Shown here: positions 35,761 to 46,835 of the stretch, one piece after another
How positions within the stretch are numbered: position 1 is the stretch's first letter
Layout: the number at the start of each line of letters is the position of its first letter
Source: Acanthosepion pharaonis
Lineage: Eukaryota; Mollusca; Cephalopoda; Sepiida; Sepiidae
Direction: 5' to 3'
Assembly: GCA_903632075.3 (NCBI GenBank)
Contig: CAHIKZ030004549.1
Span: forward strand, 1,305,001-1,369,000
Length of the DNA: 64,000 bases
Notes under the pieces: generated by a model
What the model was told of the DNA's origin: nothing
Database searches by the model: none
What the model saw: the letters and a program-made list of their open reading frames with translations, nothing else
Translations under genes and position numbers: made by a program

Positions 35761-36459
35761 CTGTTGCATAATTTAAAATTAGTCAATCTCTATCATAGAC
35801 ATCTACTCAGGCAACACCCATAGAGCCCACCTGTGGTTTACATTACAACTATGATGAGTGAACCTTAGTTACAGTTTCTGGGAGAAAGTGCATAATCTGT
35901 CATGATCAACAGATCAAACAACACCAATACACCGAAACCCTCGGTCACAATGACTGCTAACTTCATGCTAGCACAATCATCAATGACTTCTGAACAGTTC
36001 TGTCTAAACAGTTACACTCACATGGCTTGAGTCAGACCATGGTTTTGTTTTCAGACACTTTCCAAAGGTACTGCACACTGGGATCGCCTACCCAGGCCAA
36101 TAACATCAAGAAGTCCCCTTCCTGATAAATCAACCTTGATAAAATTCAAACACAGATCTCATGCTCTGAAAGTGAGCATTGTCCACACACATGTACAGCA
36201 GCTGTAATAGTTGCATATTTACCATCGCTACCAGTGGTCAGTCAGACAAAATATAGGATTTCATTTGCTGACTTTTGATGCCAAAAGGAGACTTAGATAT
36301 TTTAGTAATTTTTTTTTCCTTAATATTTGTTCTTTATTCAAATTTTAGCTGGAATCATAGCCAACTGAATATAAGGGAGATAACTCTTGTTTTTTAATTT
36401 GGTTTCATTGCCTTTCAATTTAATTATTGATCAAGAAATTCTCCACACCTCTTACTCTT

Positions 36460-36508
36460 TCTTCCCCCTCCCCCTCTCTCTGTCTCTGTCTCTCTCTCTC
36501 TCTCTTTT
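36460..36508. repeat. (CT)n-rich tract
   Basis: Pyrimidine-rich CCCCCTC followed by (TC)n. Confidence 0.9.
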
Positions 36509-36614
36509 CCTTTTAGTTTGTGGTAATCATAAATATAATAGAACATTGCCTGTGAGTGGTCAAGTGAAACAACTCTCAATCCAAACTGTACTTTTGTTCA
36601 TCAGAGTATAGAAT

Positions 36615-38165
36615 GTCAGAAGAATCTTGGATCATGAATCTTACAGTAGACCTGAGAGAAGAACAGCTCTAGTTGCCAAGGAGCTTTCCAGGTACAACAT
36701 TGAAATTGCAGCTTTGGGTGAGACCCGTTTCTCAGGTGATGGACAGCTGACAGAACTTGGCAGTGGGTACAATTTCTTCTGGCCTGGCAAAGAGGAAAGC
36801 CAACATCATGATTCAATAGTTGGTTTTGCTATCAAAAACACTTTGGTGAAAAACCTCACTTCTCTTCCTGCTGATGTCAGTGACAGAATAGTGTAAGGGA
36901 GAATTCCTCTCAAAGGCAACCATTACCTGATGATAATCAGTGTGTATGCCCCAAGAATGGCCCATGCAGATGAGATGTTCTATCTCCAGTTGAAGGAGGT
37001 TGTTTGTAAAACCCCCCAAAGAAGACAGACTAATTGTCCTTGGTAATTTCAGTGCTTGAGTCAGGTCTCACTCTGATGCATGGGGTGATGTGTTTGGAAA
37101 GCTTAGTCTTGGGTGTGTGAATTCAGATGGGCTTCTGTTCTCCTCCTAGGCAGAGCATAGCCTAGCCATCATGAATAGCATGTTTCAACTTAGGGACATC
37201 CAAAGTGACATGGATGCACCCAGATCTAAGCATTAGCACACGATTGACTATGTCATCACCAGAAAGAAAAATCCAGGACTTTAAAATAACACAAGCTTTA
37301 AGAGGAGCAGATTGCTGGAGTTACCATTGTTTGCTTCACTTCAAATTAAAGTTCCACATATGAAAGTGCAGACATCCACATGACACAAATCCACCAAAAA
37401 AGAAAATCAATGTCAAGAAGCTAAAAGAAGCAAGGAATAGATTCCATTTCTAGTGTGCCTTAGAGAAGAAGCTCAGAGCAAGTAAAGAACCTGATGGCAA
37501 CAGTGACGCAGCTTGGGTTGACATCAGAGACACAATTCTTGAACCTGCAGCAGAGACTGTAGGCCACAGAGGAAAAAGAAACAAGGATTGGCATGATGAC
37601 AATGATGAAATCATATATGAGCTGCTAGCTCAAAGGCATTCAAGTCATGTTGAGTGCATTGCTGATCCAACAAACATGATCAAAAGAGGCAGATATCTGA
37701 AGCTATAGTCTAGCATCCAGAAAAAGTTGAAAGAAATCAAAGATGACTGATTCAAGAGAAAAAGTTGAGCTGCTTCAGCACTACAACAATAACAACAACA
37801 ACAGGCATTTCTACTGTGAAATGAAAGCTATGTACGGACCAAGCAGTAATGTAGAGACACCAATATGTGACCTTGACGGAAAACAAGTGGTGAGTATGTC
37901 ACTTTGAACAGCTTCTGAATAAGCCCTCACAGATCAGCCAAGAAACAATTGATGAAATAGACCCCATGGGGACAAAAAAAAATCTAGAACTGCCTCCATC
38001 AGAAGACAAAGTTCTCTCAGCAGTCATCCATCTACAGTGTGGTAAAGCACGAGGTCTGGATAATATACCTCCAGGACTTATTAAGTTTGGTAGACCTGAA
38101 TTTGTGGCTAAGCTCACTGCCTTCTATGCTCACTGCTGGGATGATTCCACCATTCACAGTGACCT
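36615..38165 (+). pseudogene. RTE-like LINE: endonuclease to start of RT, decayed
   Basis: Plus-strand ORF RRTALVAKELSRYNIEIAAL, GETRFSGDGQLTELGSGYNF is the N-terminal endonuclease of RTE-type LINEs, of the kind often annotated as craniofacial development protein 2-like. The frame breaks repeatedly, and at 37966-38160 the pre-RT block SEDKVLSAVIHLQCGKARGL, DNIPPGLIKFGRPEFVAKLT appears. It stops at ~38165 where a SINE 3 fragment and a hairpin begin. Confidence 0.75.
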
Positions 38166-38190
38166 GGGTAAGACGATAAACTACATCCAT
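38162..38190 (+). mobile_element. SINE family 3 fragment
   Basis: CCTGGGTAAGACGATAAACT plus ACATCCA matches 44164-44190. Only 27 bp remain before the adjacent palindrome. Confidence 0.5.
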
Positions 38191-38198
38191 ACAACCTT

Positions 38199-38314
38199 AA
38201 GGTTCAAATTAATTAACCACCTCTCATAAGGAGAAACGCTGTTACATGATTGGTTATTTCAGCTCATGTAACAGCGTTTCCCCTTACGAGTGGTGGTTAA
38301 TTAATTTGAACCTT
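38199..38314. repeat. 116-bp hairpin (fold-back)
   Basis: AAGGTTCAAATTAATTAACC at the left pairs with GGTTAATTAATTTGAACCTT at the right. The arms continue through GAAACGCTGTTACATGA/TCATGTAACAGCGTTTC with few mismatches around a 14-nt loop. It precedes the hammerhead variant at 38350. Confidence 0.9.
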
Positions 38315-38349
38315 TTAAAACCTTTATTCTAAAATCTACATTCAAGATC

Positions 38350-38404
38350 ATCACTTGATAAGACACCAGAGGTGTTGAAACAAAATGGATATTTTTGTAG
38401 TGAT
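38350..38404 (+). ncRNA. hammerhead ribozyme variant (U3/A8 core)
   Basis: Stem I ATCAC (38350-38354) pairs with GTGAT (38400-38404). The core TTGATAA is 38355-38361; stem II GACACC/GGTGTT (38362-38367/38371-38376) has loop AGA. GAA (38377-38379) is followed by stem III ACAAAA/TTTTGT (38380-38385/38393-38398) and cleavage residue A at 38399 (GTA triplet). All three stems close. The core differs from CTGANGA only at C3 to U and G8 to A, two positions that pair with each other in hammerhead structures, so the change is compensatory. Confidence 0.5.
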
Positions 38405-38532
38405 TTTATAACATATTTATGTTATAATTTTTAAATAAATGATTATATTCGCTCTACTTTATATTGAGCACTCTTTGAAGTATAGCAATTGTTGATTATT
38501 GGAATTTATTCCATATACACCAATCATATACT

Positions 38533-38536
<4 letters not shown>

Positions 38537-38566
<30 letters not shown>
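38537..38566. repeat. (TA)n microsatellite at mariner left end
   Basis: TA tract that supplied the TA target site of the adjacent mariner. Confidence 0.9.
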
Positions 38567-38567
<1 letters not shown>

Positions 38568-39261
38568 GAGGTGTTATCAAAAAGTTTCCAGACTAGTTAT
38601 GTAGTGTGCCAACAGATGACAATACATGGTTGCATGTGTAGTGAGAGCTAGCAGTGACCTTCATGTTCCAATGTGCTATTGTTGTGTTCAATTTGCAAGT
38701 TGAGAAATTTGTGTTTTTGTAATCATGTGTATGCTGTGGCCTGAGATTTTGTCATGGAAGAGCATGCACGTCACTTTTTTCGATATCCACAGTATTGTGC
38801 ATTGAGACTTCATCCCCCATGGCCAGACCATCAATCAAGGGTTCTACTACAATGTTTTGAAGTGTTTGAGGGAGCAACCAGATCTGTGCAGTGTGAAGAA
38901 TTGAATTCTTCACGACAACAATGCACCTATCATTGAGCTCATCTCCCTCATGAGTTTCTAACCAAAAACATTTTATTACCTCAACAACCTACCCTATTCA
39001 ACAAATTTAGCCCCTGCAGACTTCCATCTCTTCTCCAAGATGAAAATGCAGCTCAAAGGTTGCTGTTTTAAGACTGTTGCCAAGATCCAGAGCAAGCAAC
39101 AGAAGGTACTTGACTCACTTATGGAAAATGACTTCAAAAAGTAGCAAGAATGCTGGGATTGGTGTTTTGCTGAGCAAAGTAAATATGATGTTAACACTTA
39201 GGTAAATATATTAATGTTTTTTTAAACATAACTGGTCTGTGAACTTTTTGATACCATCTTG
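38567..39261 (+). mobile_element. internally deleted mariner element
   Basis: Left TIR CGAGGTGTTATCAAAAAGTT and right TIR (reverse complement) CAAGATGGTATCAAAAAGTT, flanked by TA. The remaining transposase frames give HGQTINQGFYYNVLKCLREQ, ILHDNNAPIIELISLMSF (second Asp) and NLAPADFHLFSKMKMQLKG (third Asp, DD34D). The N-terminal DNA-binding region and first Asp are gone and there are several stops. 695 bp compared with ~1.3 kb for an intact mariner. Confidence 0.85.
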
Positions 39262-39439
39262 TATATAGATTACAGTTTTATCATTTTCCCATGGTAAATA
39301 TTATCTGCTGTTTGCATTCAAAGATGTTTAAAAATTTGATACAAAACTATATATCCAAATAAGAACAAGTAAATAAATAACAATATGGAAAAATGTTCTG
39401 TGATTCATTTCATTCCAAAAGAACATCATCTTTGGAGAA

Positions 39440-39830
39440 ATAATGGTTAATTCTATATACAAAAAGCTGAAAAATGCTATAAATGTTGTTAACTGGGGCA
39501 AAAAATGGCTTGTAACTTTTAACGCTTCCAAAACGAAACTGTGATCTTTTAGTCATCATACGGAACTATTTTTGCCTTCCGCCAGTATGGCTGATGCTAA
39601 CCTCCAGAAGAGCAACTTTTTTTTCCCTTCTTGTTCAATGTTTTTCAGTGATATAAAGTGGAAAGATTATATTGAATCAATTTCTAGGTGTGCTACTGAA
39701 AACTATGGTACATAGTGTCATGCCAGACAATTGTTTTCACCAGAATCCTTCTTGCATCTATGAATTTTTGACAGATAATTCCTCTCTTAAGCGATGTAAA
39801 CTTACCAAAAATAAGGTGACCAAATAGAAG
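39440..39830 (+). pseudogene. Jockey-like LINE RT fragment
   Basis: NAINVVNWGKKWLVTFNASK then a stop, and SMADANLQKSN, match the 'VNWGKKWLV.FNA.KTKLLSF' block downstream of the YADD motif in Jockey-type LINEs. Confidence 0.65.
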
Positions 39831-40019
39831 GTCCTCTGGTATTTGTGTACGTGTATTCTCTGATTTTGCATTTCCTTTTTTTTGTTTGTCATCTGTTTTT
39901 TGTTTTATTTCATTTTCTATTATTTTTATACTATTTATTTATTTTTCTATATATTACTTTATATTTCTTCTATTTTATTTGAATTTTTTTTTTTTGGAAT
40001 AAAGAAAGAATGGTACTGA

Positions 40020-40555
40020 AATCTAAAGGTGTATTGGGATAGCCAAAGATGCATTCCAAAAGCTAAGCAGAGTAATAAGAAATAGGAAAATTTTATTAGA
40101 AACAAAGAAAAGTGTACTAAACTGCTATGTGATATCTATCCTCCTGTATGGCAGTGAGTGCTGGACAATCTCCTCAAAGATCAAGAAGAGACTTGAAACA
40201 ACAGAAATGTTGTTCTACAGAAGGATGCTAAGGATACCATGGACAGAACATGTGTGTAATATGGAAGTTTTGGAGAAAATGGAAACAAAAAGGAAACTAA
40301 TATTTAACATCAGAATGAGACAGTTGAGGTTTCTATGGCATTTAATGAGAAAAGATGGCTTGGAAAATCTGATACTCATGGGGCACTAGAGAGCAAGAAG
40401 GACAGTGGAAGACAAGACATAACTTAATGAGCTTGAGTAAATGGATGACGGAAACAGACTTAGGAGAAATAGCAGAAAGTTTATTAAGAGCTGCAAGGAA
40501 CAGCAAGTCATGGAGAGACATGATCACCTATGTCCTGAGGGAATATGGCATATAA
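40020..40555 (+). pseudogene. LINE family B C-terminus, copy 1
   Basis: ISILLYGSECWTISSKIKKR, LETTEMLFYRRMLRIPWTEH and MRQLRFLWHLMRKDGLENLI are the post-RT segment of many LINEs (LLYG.E.WT…M.RI.W). The copy ends with 'YVLREYGI' and a stop near 40550. Confidence 0.8.
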
Positions 40556-40619
40556 AAAAAAGAGACACATGCTTGAATTTCATGACTTCTACTAACTAGT
40601 TGGATTGGTAAGTGCTGAA

Positions 40620-41455
40620 GTTTTAAAGGGAGAAGTTTTTCATCCTTATTTTTTTAACTTATTTATTGGTGGACCGAATCTTAACAATGTAAGATATGCA
40701 GATGATACAGTATTGATAGCAGACATAGAAAGGAAACTTTAAGAACTCCTAGAAAATGTAGTGGAGGAAAGCAAGAAGAAAGGACTAAACATCAGTTGCA
40801 AGAAGACTGTTTGGTCACAAAATGAACAGCACAACATGCAAATTACAAATTGGAGATACTGAAATCAAACAGGGGCAACAATTTACATATGTGTGAAGGG
40901 TTTTAATAGAGGACTGAAAGTGAGACACTGAAATCCAAAGGGCATTGAGATAGCGAAAGATGCCTTCCTAAAGCTAACCGAAGTATTAAGAAACAGAAGA
41001 ATATCATTAGAAACAATGAAAAGAGTTCTGAACTATTATGTAGTATCAGTTCCCCTCTATGACAGTGACTTTTGGACAATCTCTTCACAGATGAAGGAAA
41101 AGCTTGAAGCAACAGTAATGTAGTTCTACAGAAGGATGCCGAGAATGCCATGTTCTAGAGACAATGGCAACAAAAAGAACATACTTAACATCAGGAAGAG
41201 ACAGTTGAAATTTCTTGAACACATAATGAAGAAAGAGGGTTTGGAAAATTTGATACTCACAGGATAGATTGAAAGTAAGAGAGACAGAAAAGCAATGTAC
41301 AATCTATCTGGCAAGCTTGAGTGAATGGATGGTGGAGCAAGGTTTGAGAGAGATATCAAAAAGACAAAAGTTATTAAGAGCTACAAAAGAAAAGAAACTG
41401 TGGAGAGCCATGACTACCAAAGTCTTGAAGGGCCACAGCACATAGAAGAAGATCT
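40620..41455 (+). pseudogene. LINE family B, copy 2 (RT to C-terminus)
   Basis: VRYADDTVLIADIERKL (YADD active site, ~40686) then, after breaks, the same C-terminal block as copy 1 (CSSTEGCRECH region 41120) ending near 41450. Copies 1 and 2 are direct repeats of one family with many differences. Confidence 0.75.
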
Positions 41456-41730
41456 AATTTGTAGGAAAGTTTTGAATTGTTTCTTGATCTACCTGTAACT
41501 GTTTCAGTGACTATTTTCTCCTTTTTTTTCTGTTTGACCCTCTCACAATCCACCTACCCAAGGGTGAAGGAGGTGAAGCAAAAACATTTTGATAGATAAT
41601 TCCTCTTTTAAGTGATACCAACTTACCAAAAGACAAGTTGTATTGTGTTGTTCTATGACATGTGATCAGTAGTCAGCTTTTCTCCTCTGACCAACATATG
41701 CAAATAGGTAAAATCCTATTTGTTAATCCC

Positions 41731-41761
41731 ATTAAACCTCTCTGAACCAAAGAGGTTTAAT
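41731..41761. repeat. short hairpin
   Basis: ATTAAACCTCT and AGAGGTTTAAT form an 11-bp perfect stem with a 9-nt loop. Confidence 0.7.
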
Positions 41762-41766
41762 GCCTT

Positions 41767-42120
41767 TCATTGTTCTTGAACTTCTCCTACAGCCACTTTC
41801 CTCCTCTCCCCACTTGTTCTTTTTAATGGAGATCTTGGTCTCATCTCATCTTCTTCCATGTCTGAGTCAGTCCCACTATCATCCAGTGGCTTGTATTCTA
41901 TTACATTATCCTGATCTGAAGAACTCATCCTTTCTTCTTTGTCAAGATCTTCTTCCATCACATCTTTCTCTTCAATTCTTGGTCTTAATTGGCCAGAATG
42001 AGCCATGAGGCTTTTTCCTTTCTTTGATATAATGGCTGTGTTATGTCCCCTTTTCTTGACACATTCTCCAGATATCTTACTGCTCTGTAAAATTAATTTA
42101 AACTCTTTTATCTCCACCAC
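41767..42120 (-). other. unrecognised 117-codon acidic ORF
   Basis: The C-terminal half is acidic and Ser-rich (SSSDQDNVIEYKPLDDSGTD, SDMEEDEMRPRSPLK). No domain recognised. The N-terminal halves of some transposases have such composition, but no second domain is present nearby. Confidence 0.2.
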
Positions 42121-43740
42121 TGAATTCTCTGTTCTAAGTTATCTTCCTCTTTATCAAAAGAATTCTAGTGTACTTGGAATTCATATTCAGGAAAAGAATT
42201 CTATGGCCTTGGAATTTACATTTGGGAAAATCTTCCAGGGGCATGTGTTATGTCCTTACGCAACCCAAAAACGCATAACCACACACACTTTACACTTAGT
42301 GACACATCTCTCTTTCCCATCTCTTTAATAATATAACATATAAACTCTCCCTCTCTCTTTAAATATGTTATAGTAGCCATTGACTGCAAAAACAATTAAG
42401 TCAAACAGGCTATTGACCACAGCAACAGGTTTGAACCAAAGCTAAAAATAGATCCCCCCCCCATACATGTAGACTCACATGACAAAGTAGGAATGTTCAG
42501 AAGGAAAAGATCAACAGAAGCTAGTTGGATGATGAAACTCAAAGGAGTCAGATCATCTATTATGTCCTCATGCAGATGGATTCTCCGAACTGAGGAGAAG
42601 GAAGTCTGTCCCCAACTCACATAAACTAAATTAGTTGAGTGACAAAACTTGAAGAAGTCAGTCTGGTTAAAAGCAACCAAACTCACTGAGCTGAAGAGAA
42701 TGAATGTTGTCCCCAGCTCACACAAATTCCAAGTGCAGAATCAAGTAGAAACGAGTCTTGTGCGAATAATACGTCTTTTATTTGTTACAATCAAGCAAAA
42801 GCGATCACATGATAAAAGATGAATTCTAATTAAACTCAACACTATACAGCTTACAACAAATGCATAGGTGAATTGAGAAATGTGACAATCACCTAAGGCA
42901 GTCATATGTGACACATTCAATTGAATGAAGGATTCGAATAATGAATTCTGCATTGCTGAATATGCAACTTCTACAGCGCTGAATCTCCATAACGAAATAA
43001 TGAAGGCTGCACTGAAGAAAGAAGAATAGATCAAAGGACACTAACTTTGAATGATACTAGTGTCAGACGCCTTCGAATATCACTCACACTAATAGTACTT
43101 GCTTGATAATACTAGCTCGAATAGTGATCCGTATACCGATCAGTGTAGAGAAATAGTATAGTGAATAGTATAGAGAACCGTATAGTAATTGGAGGATAGT
43201 GTAGAAATAGTGATCCAAATAGTAATAGAGGATAGAGTAGATATAGTGATCAATTAGACACCATACTAATTCCCATATATACATTTTCTTTGCCAGCTCT
43301 ATGATCTATTTATTCAAAATGGGATCGCTTGTGTTTGCTCTCTGGTGATCTGTGTTTAAGCTCCAGTGTCGGTAGTGAAACTTTATTCCTATATAACAAG
43401 CATACATCTTTCCCCGCATTCTCCTGCCTAAACGTTTTTATGTACTATCTAATTGTAATTAAATCCTGTTAATTTGTATATTGATGTTTGTCTTTGGTCA
43501 CTGTTGGTTGTCATTCCAAAATCATGTATTTGACACTGCACTCAATGCTTCCAGTGTGGATTAGTAAACCTGGGTGTCTTTTAAATGACTAGTTGTTTTT
43601 TTTAATCCTTTCTTTTTAAATTTTGTACTGCAGTAATTGGTCATAACATCAGTAAAAGCTTTATAGCACAGCCTTATAAAAATTTATAATTGAAATACAT
43701 GCAGTCCATTTGAAATTAAAAGGGGTAATAAATTCAATAA
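42121..43740. other. unexplained stretch with internal duplications
   Basis: Holds two diverged ~110-bp direct repeats (about 42515-42610 and 42611-42728; each ends CCCCAACTCACA/CCCCAGCTCACA) and an irregular ATAGT-rich repeat at 43090-43260. No coding frame recognised. It could be LTR-type or MITE sequence. Confidence 0.4.
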
Positions 43741-43744
43741 CCAA

Positions 43745-43995
43745 CAACTTTACAAGTTCCTAGTTCGAATTTTCTGGCTATATCCTCTGCTCTCTCTCTG
43801 CCTACTTTGATGTTTAAATCCCATGATAATGATGATTTCTTGTGATTTGCAAAGAGCTTTGGCATTGTCTAGCATGGAGTAGAAAGATTTGATTTCTTCT
43901 TCCTTACTTTGAATTGTCTGTGCATACATTTTTATGATAGCTATGTCGAAAGGCTTTCCTTTCAGCTTGACTACCAGAATCCTACTCATTTTGTT
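43745..43995 (-). pseudogene. LINE endonuclease fragment (minus)
   Basis: MSRILVVKLKGKPFDIAIIK, MYAQTIQSKEEEIKSFYSML and SQEIIIIMG are part of the EEP-type endonuclease (…VYAPT…, IIMGD.N). A 2-nt deletion directly after MG shifts the frame; in the shifted frame the expected LNxKVGRER-like sequence follows. Confidence 0.75.
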
Positions 43996-44084
43996 GTTTT
44001 TCTCTTTATCTGCATAAATAATCCTGTACTTATTGCTAACATCTTTCCTATGATTTTCAAAACTTTAAATGTGAAATCATTCTG

Positions 44085-44665
44085 TATCTTAGTTTCTTTG
44101 AATCCTGTTCTTTTATTATTCTCTCTTTTTCTGTCCCTTCCTGTGTAAGACGTTAAACTACATCCACGTCCTGGGTAAGACGTTAAACTACATCCAGCAG
44201 CAAGGCCTCTGATCAGGAGGTTTTGAGGAGCGTGGAACCACCTCTTAATTTCTAGTGTTCCTAGATCCACCCTAACCTGGGGTTGTAGGACCTGTTAGGG
44301 TCCCAGCTATGGGCAAATAGTTAACTATTACCAACAATACTTTTTTGAAAAAAATTCTTACCAGCAATACAATTTTGATTTTTGACAAAACAAAATATAG
44401 CCAGCAATAAAAATTTTTGTCAGCATTAAATAATCCATTGAAGTCGATATACCGTAAAACAAAATAAATCAAACCAAACTAAACCAAAGAATACATACTC
44501 TATTCATACGAATCTATCCTAAGAATGTTGTCGGCATTAAATAACCCATTGAGGTTGATATGCCATTAAACAAAATAAACCAAACCAATCTCTTTTTCTT
44601 TCACTCTCAGTAACTCCTTGCATCCTAGTGGATTTTATTGCTTTGCTTGAGTTGGAGATAAAAAA
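44085..44665 (+). mobile_element. LINE family A 3' tail, interrupted by a SINE
   Basis: The tail text 'cctgttcttttattattctctc' at 44103 resumes at 44600 with 'tcactctcagtaactccttg … gattttattgctttgcttgag', as in the uninterrupted copies. The interruption is 44133-44589. Confidence 0.7.
44133..44589 (+). mobile_element. SINE family 3, copy with 10-bp target duplication
   Basis: CTCTTTTTCT at 44123-44132 and again at 44590-44599 flanks the insert. The body (44135-44320) matches the 16.2 kb copy and has an internal duplication of GTAAGACGTTAAACTACATC (44147, 44180). The 3' part repeats a GCATTAAATAA..CCATTGA unit twice (44427 and 44531). Confidence 0.75.
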
Positions 44666-44959
44666 AAAGGAATTTTTTGATTCCTAATCCTTAACCAATT
44701 CTTCTTTATTTTACATGCACATTGTTACATTAAAACAGGCATGTCGAACTCAGGGCATATGGAGGGTCGCATCGGTCATATCTGCAGCCTTCAGAGCCTC
44801 ACCTGCTTACAGTCTTACATTAATCACAGATAGTGGTAACTAAACTTTAAATACTAAATACTTACAATACAAGGTAGCAGAATTTAATCATTTTTATGTT
44901 GTCCTGATGATTGACATCGCTTTAGACAAACGATTATCAATATATCAGGTTAGAATGTC

Positions 44960-46263
44960 TGTGCAGATCCAACTTTGATCAAAGATGGCAAATGTTCATC
45001 AGTTAATCTGGTTCTGTGAGATGTTTTTGTGGCCTTCATAAATGAAAATAACTGCTCACAGACATATATGGAACCAAACATCGCCATAATCTTTGTGACA
45101 AACTTTCTGAAGTTCTTAAATGTCTGAGGACGGTATGAAAAAAATCAGGGTACCCCTACTTCTAGGTACTTTCCCTTGAGTGTTGAGTCAGTCTGCATTT
45201 CCAGTAGTTCCATTTGTAGAATTTTCTCTGTCTAAGCAACATCAAAAGTGAATGGTGCTGAGAATAATGTAAACTGATCTTCACAAAATCTTCACTGAAA
45301 TTCCTTTGAAAGCAATTCCAGGTAATTGTCGTACTTAGCAAAGATAAATACAGACTCAGTATTGGCAGTTTTTTTTCAACTCCTTGCACATAGGAAAATG
45401 AATCAAATTTTCATGTGACAACTGGGGCTTCAATAAAGCTAATTTTGATGAGCTTATTTTTACCTTGTAATTTCAAATTAAGATCACTTAATTGGGCAGT
45501 AATATCCGCTGAAAAAGCTAGATCTTGGAGCCAGCTTTCATCTTTCAATTCATCTGTGCTTTGACCCAACATCTCCAAAAACAACAATTTTGTGTCGCAA
45601 TAAAAAAATCTTTTCAGTATCTTGTGACATGAAAGCCACCAAAATTCTGTGTAGAATGGGACATTTGTGAACTAATTATTCACGTCTTCCAATAACTGAC
45701 TAAACTGACAGTGATGCAGAGCACGACCTCTGATACAGTTCACTGTTTTTTGTGACAAAACTCAACACATGATCTAAAATCTTGGAACATAAGTTCTGTT
45801 AATGAATTATATAGTGAAAATGCTTGAATGTTGAATCTGGATATATGTTTTCTATTTTTATACCTAACTTGGCAGCAACACCATTATGTCTCTCAATCAT
45901 ATATGCAGCACCATCAGTAAATAAACACACAAGTTTACTCAAATCAAGGCCATACTCATCGAGAAGCTGTTCAACTTCCTCAAAAATGTTCTGGCTTGTT
46001 GTAGTATCGTGCTTGGAACCAGTGAAATTAGTTCTTCATAAATTTGAAATTCATTGTCACAAGCTTTGATGAAAATGGTGAGCTCTGCTATTCCAGCTAT
46101 GTCAACAGTCTCATGCAGAACCATAGAAAAATTTCAAAACTTGATAAAGTCTTCAACTATTGTCTCAAATCACCTGCCATTTCATTAATCTGTTCAACAA
46201 CAGTGTTCCTGCTTAATGAAATGTCTTGAAATAAGTGTAACTTCTCTGGACATACAATTTTAG
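44960..46263 (-). pseudogene. hAT transposase C-terminal half (GTF2IRD2/ZBED-like)
   Basis: Minus strand: CPEKLHLFQDIS at the junction, VLHETVDIAGIAELTIFIKA then CDNEFQIYEELISLVP (catalytic D-rich core), later LEMLGQSTDELKDESWLQDL, AFSADITAQLSDLNLKLQGK and the C-terminal dimerisation block IMAMFGSIYVCEQLFSFMKA with RTRLTDEHL. This order matches hAT-derived proteins such as GTF2IRD2. Multiple stops and frameshifts show it is inactive. Confidence 0.85.
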
Positions 46264-46313
46264 TTATATATAACTAATCTATATCTGTCTATATTTCTGA
46301 GATAAGGTATTAT

Positions 46314-46830
46314 GCACATTATTTATATTATTCGGACTATTGTCCTCATCTTTGTCGCCATATTTATTACAACATTTCGGCTGTTGTATGCTCCAGCCTT
46401 CTTCAGGTAGTTGGAATGTCAAACTGAACCCTTTATTTCACTCACTGGGGTAGATGTTCTAGTGCCATGTTTTAATGGATGTCAGTTATCTCCTATTAAT
46501 TCCGCTCTGAAAGTTCTCCACAGTCTTAACTGGGTATTGACTATTGTAGTCACTGGATCTAACCAACGCGTTTATCCACTGTGCCATGTGTCCTTGAGGA
46601 CATCTGAGCATGAATTTCTGGGTATTATAAATCTAATGTCTTCAGCAACTATTTTTACAAGTGCTCATATTGCAATTTTTGCTGTTATCATTGCATGTTT
46701 TTACCAGACCTCATATTGCAATTTTTGTTGTTATTATCATTTTTCTCTGGCACTCCTTATTACTGGTTCCCATATTGTATTTATTTCTATGCTTGGTCAG
46801 CTCAGGAGATATTTGTGGCCTAGCATCCTA
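46314..46830 (-). repeat. PLE left inverted end
   Basis: Reverse complement of 47942-48461 with modest divergence; both arms encode the same opposite-strand shadow frame (MECQTEPFISLTG). Includes a tRNA-like stretch (GTGGATAAACGCGTTGG on minus) and a CtGAAGAAGGC … CCGAAATGTTGT block on minus. Confidence 0.85.
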
Positions 46831-46835
46831 TCCAA

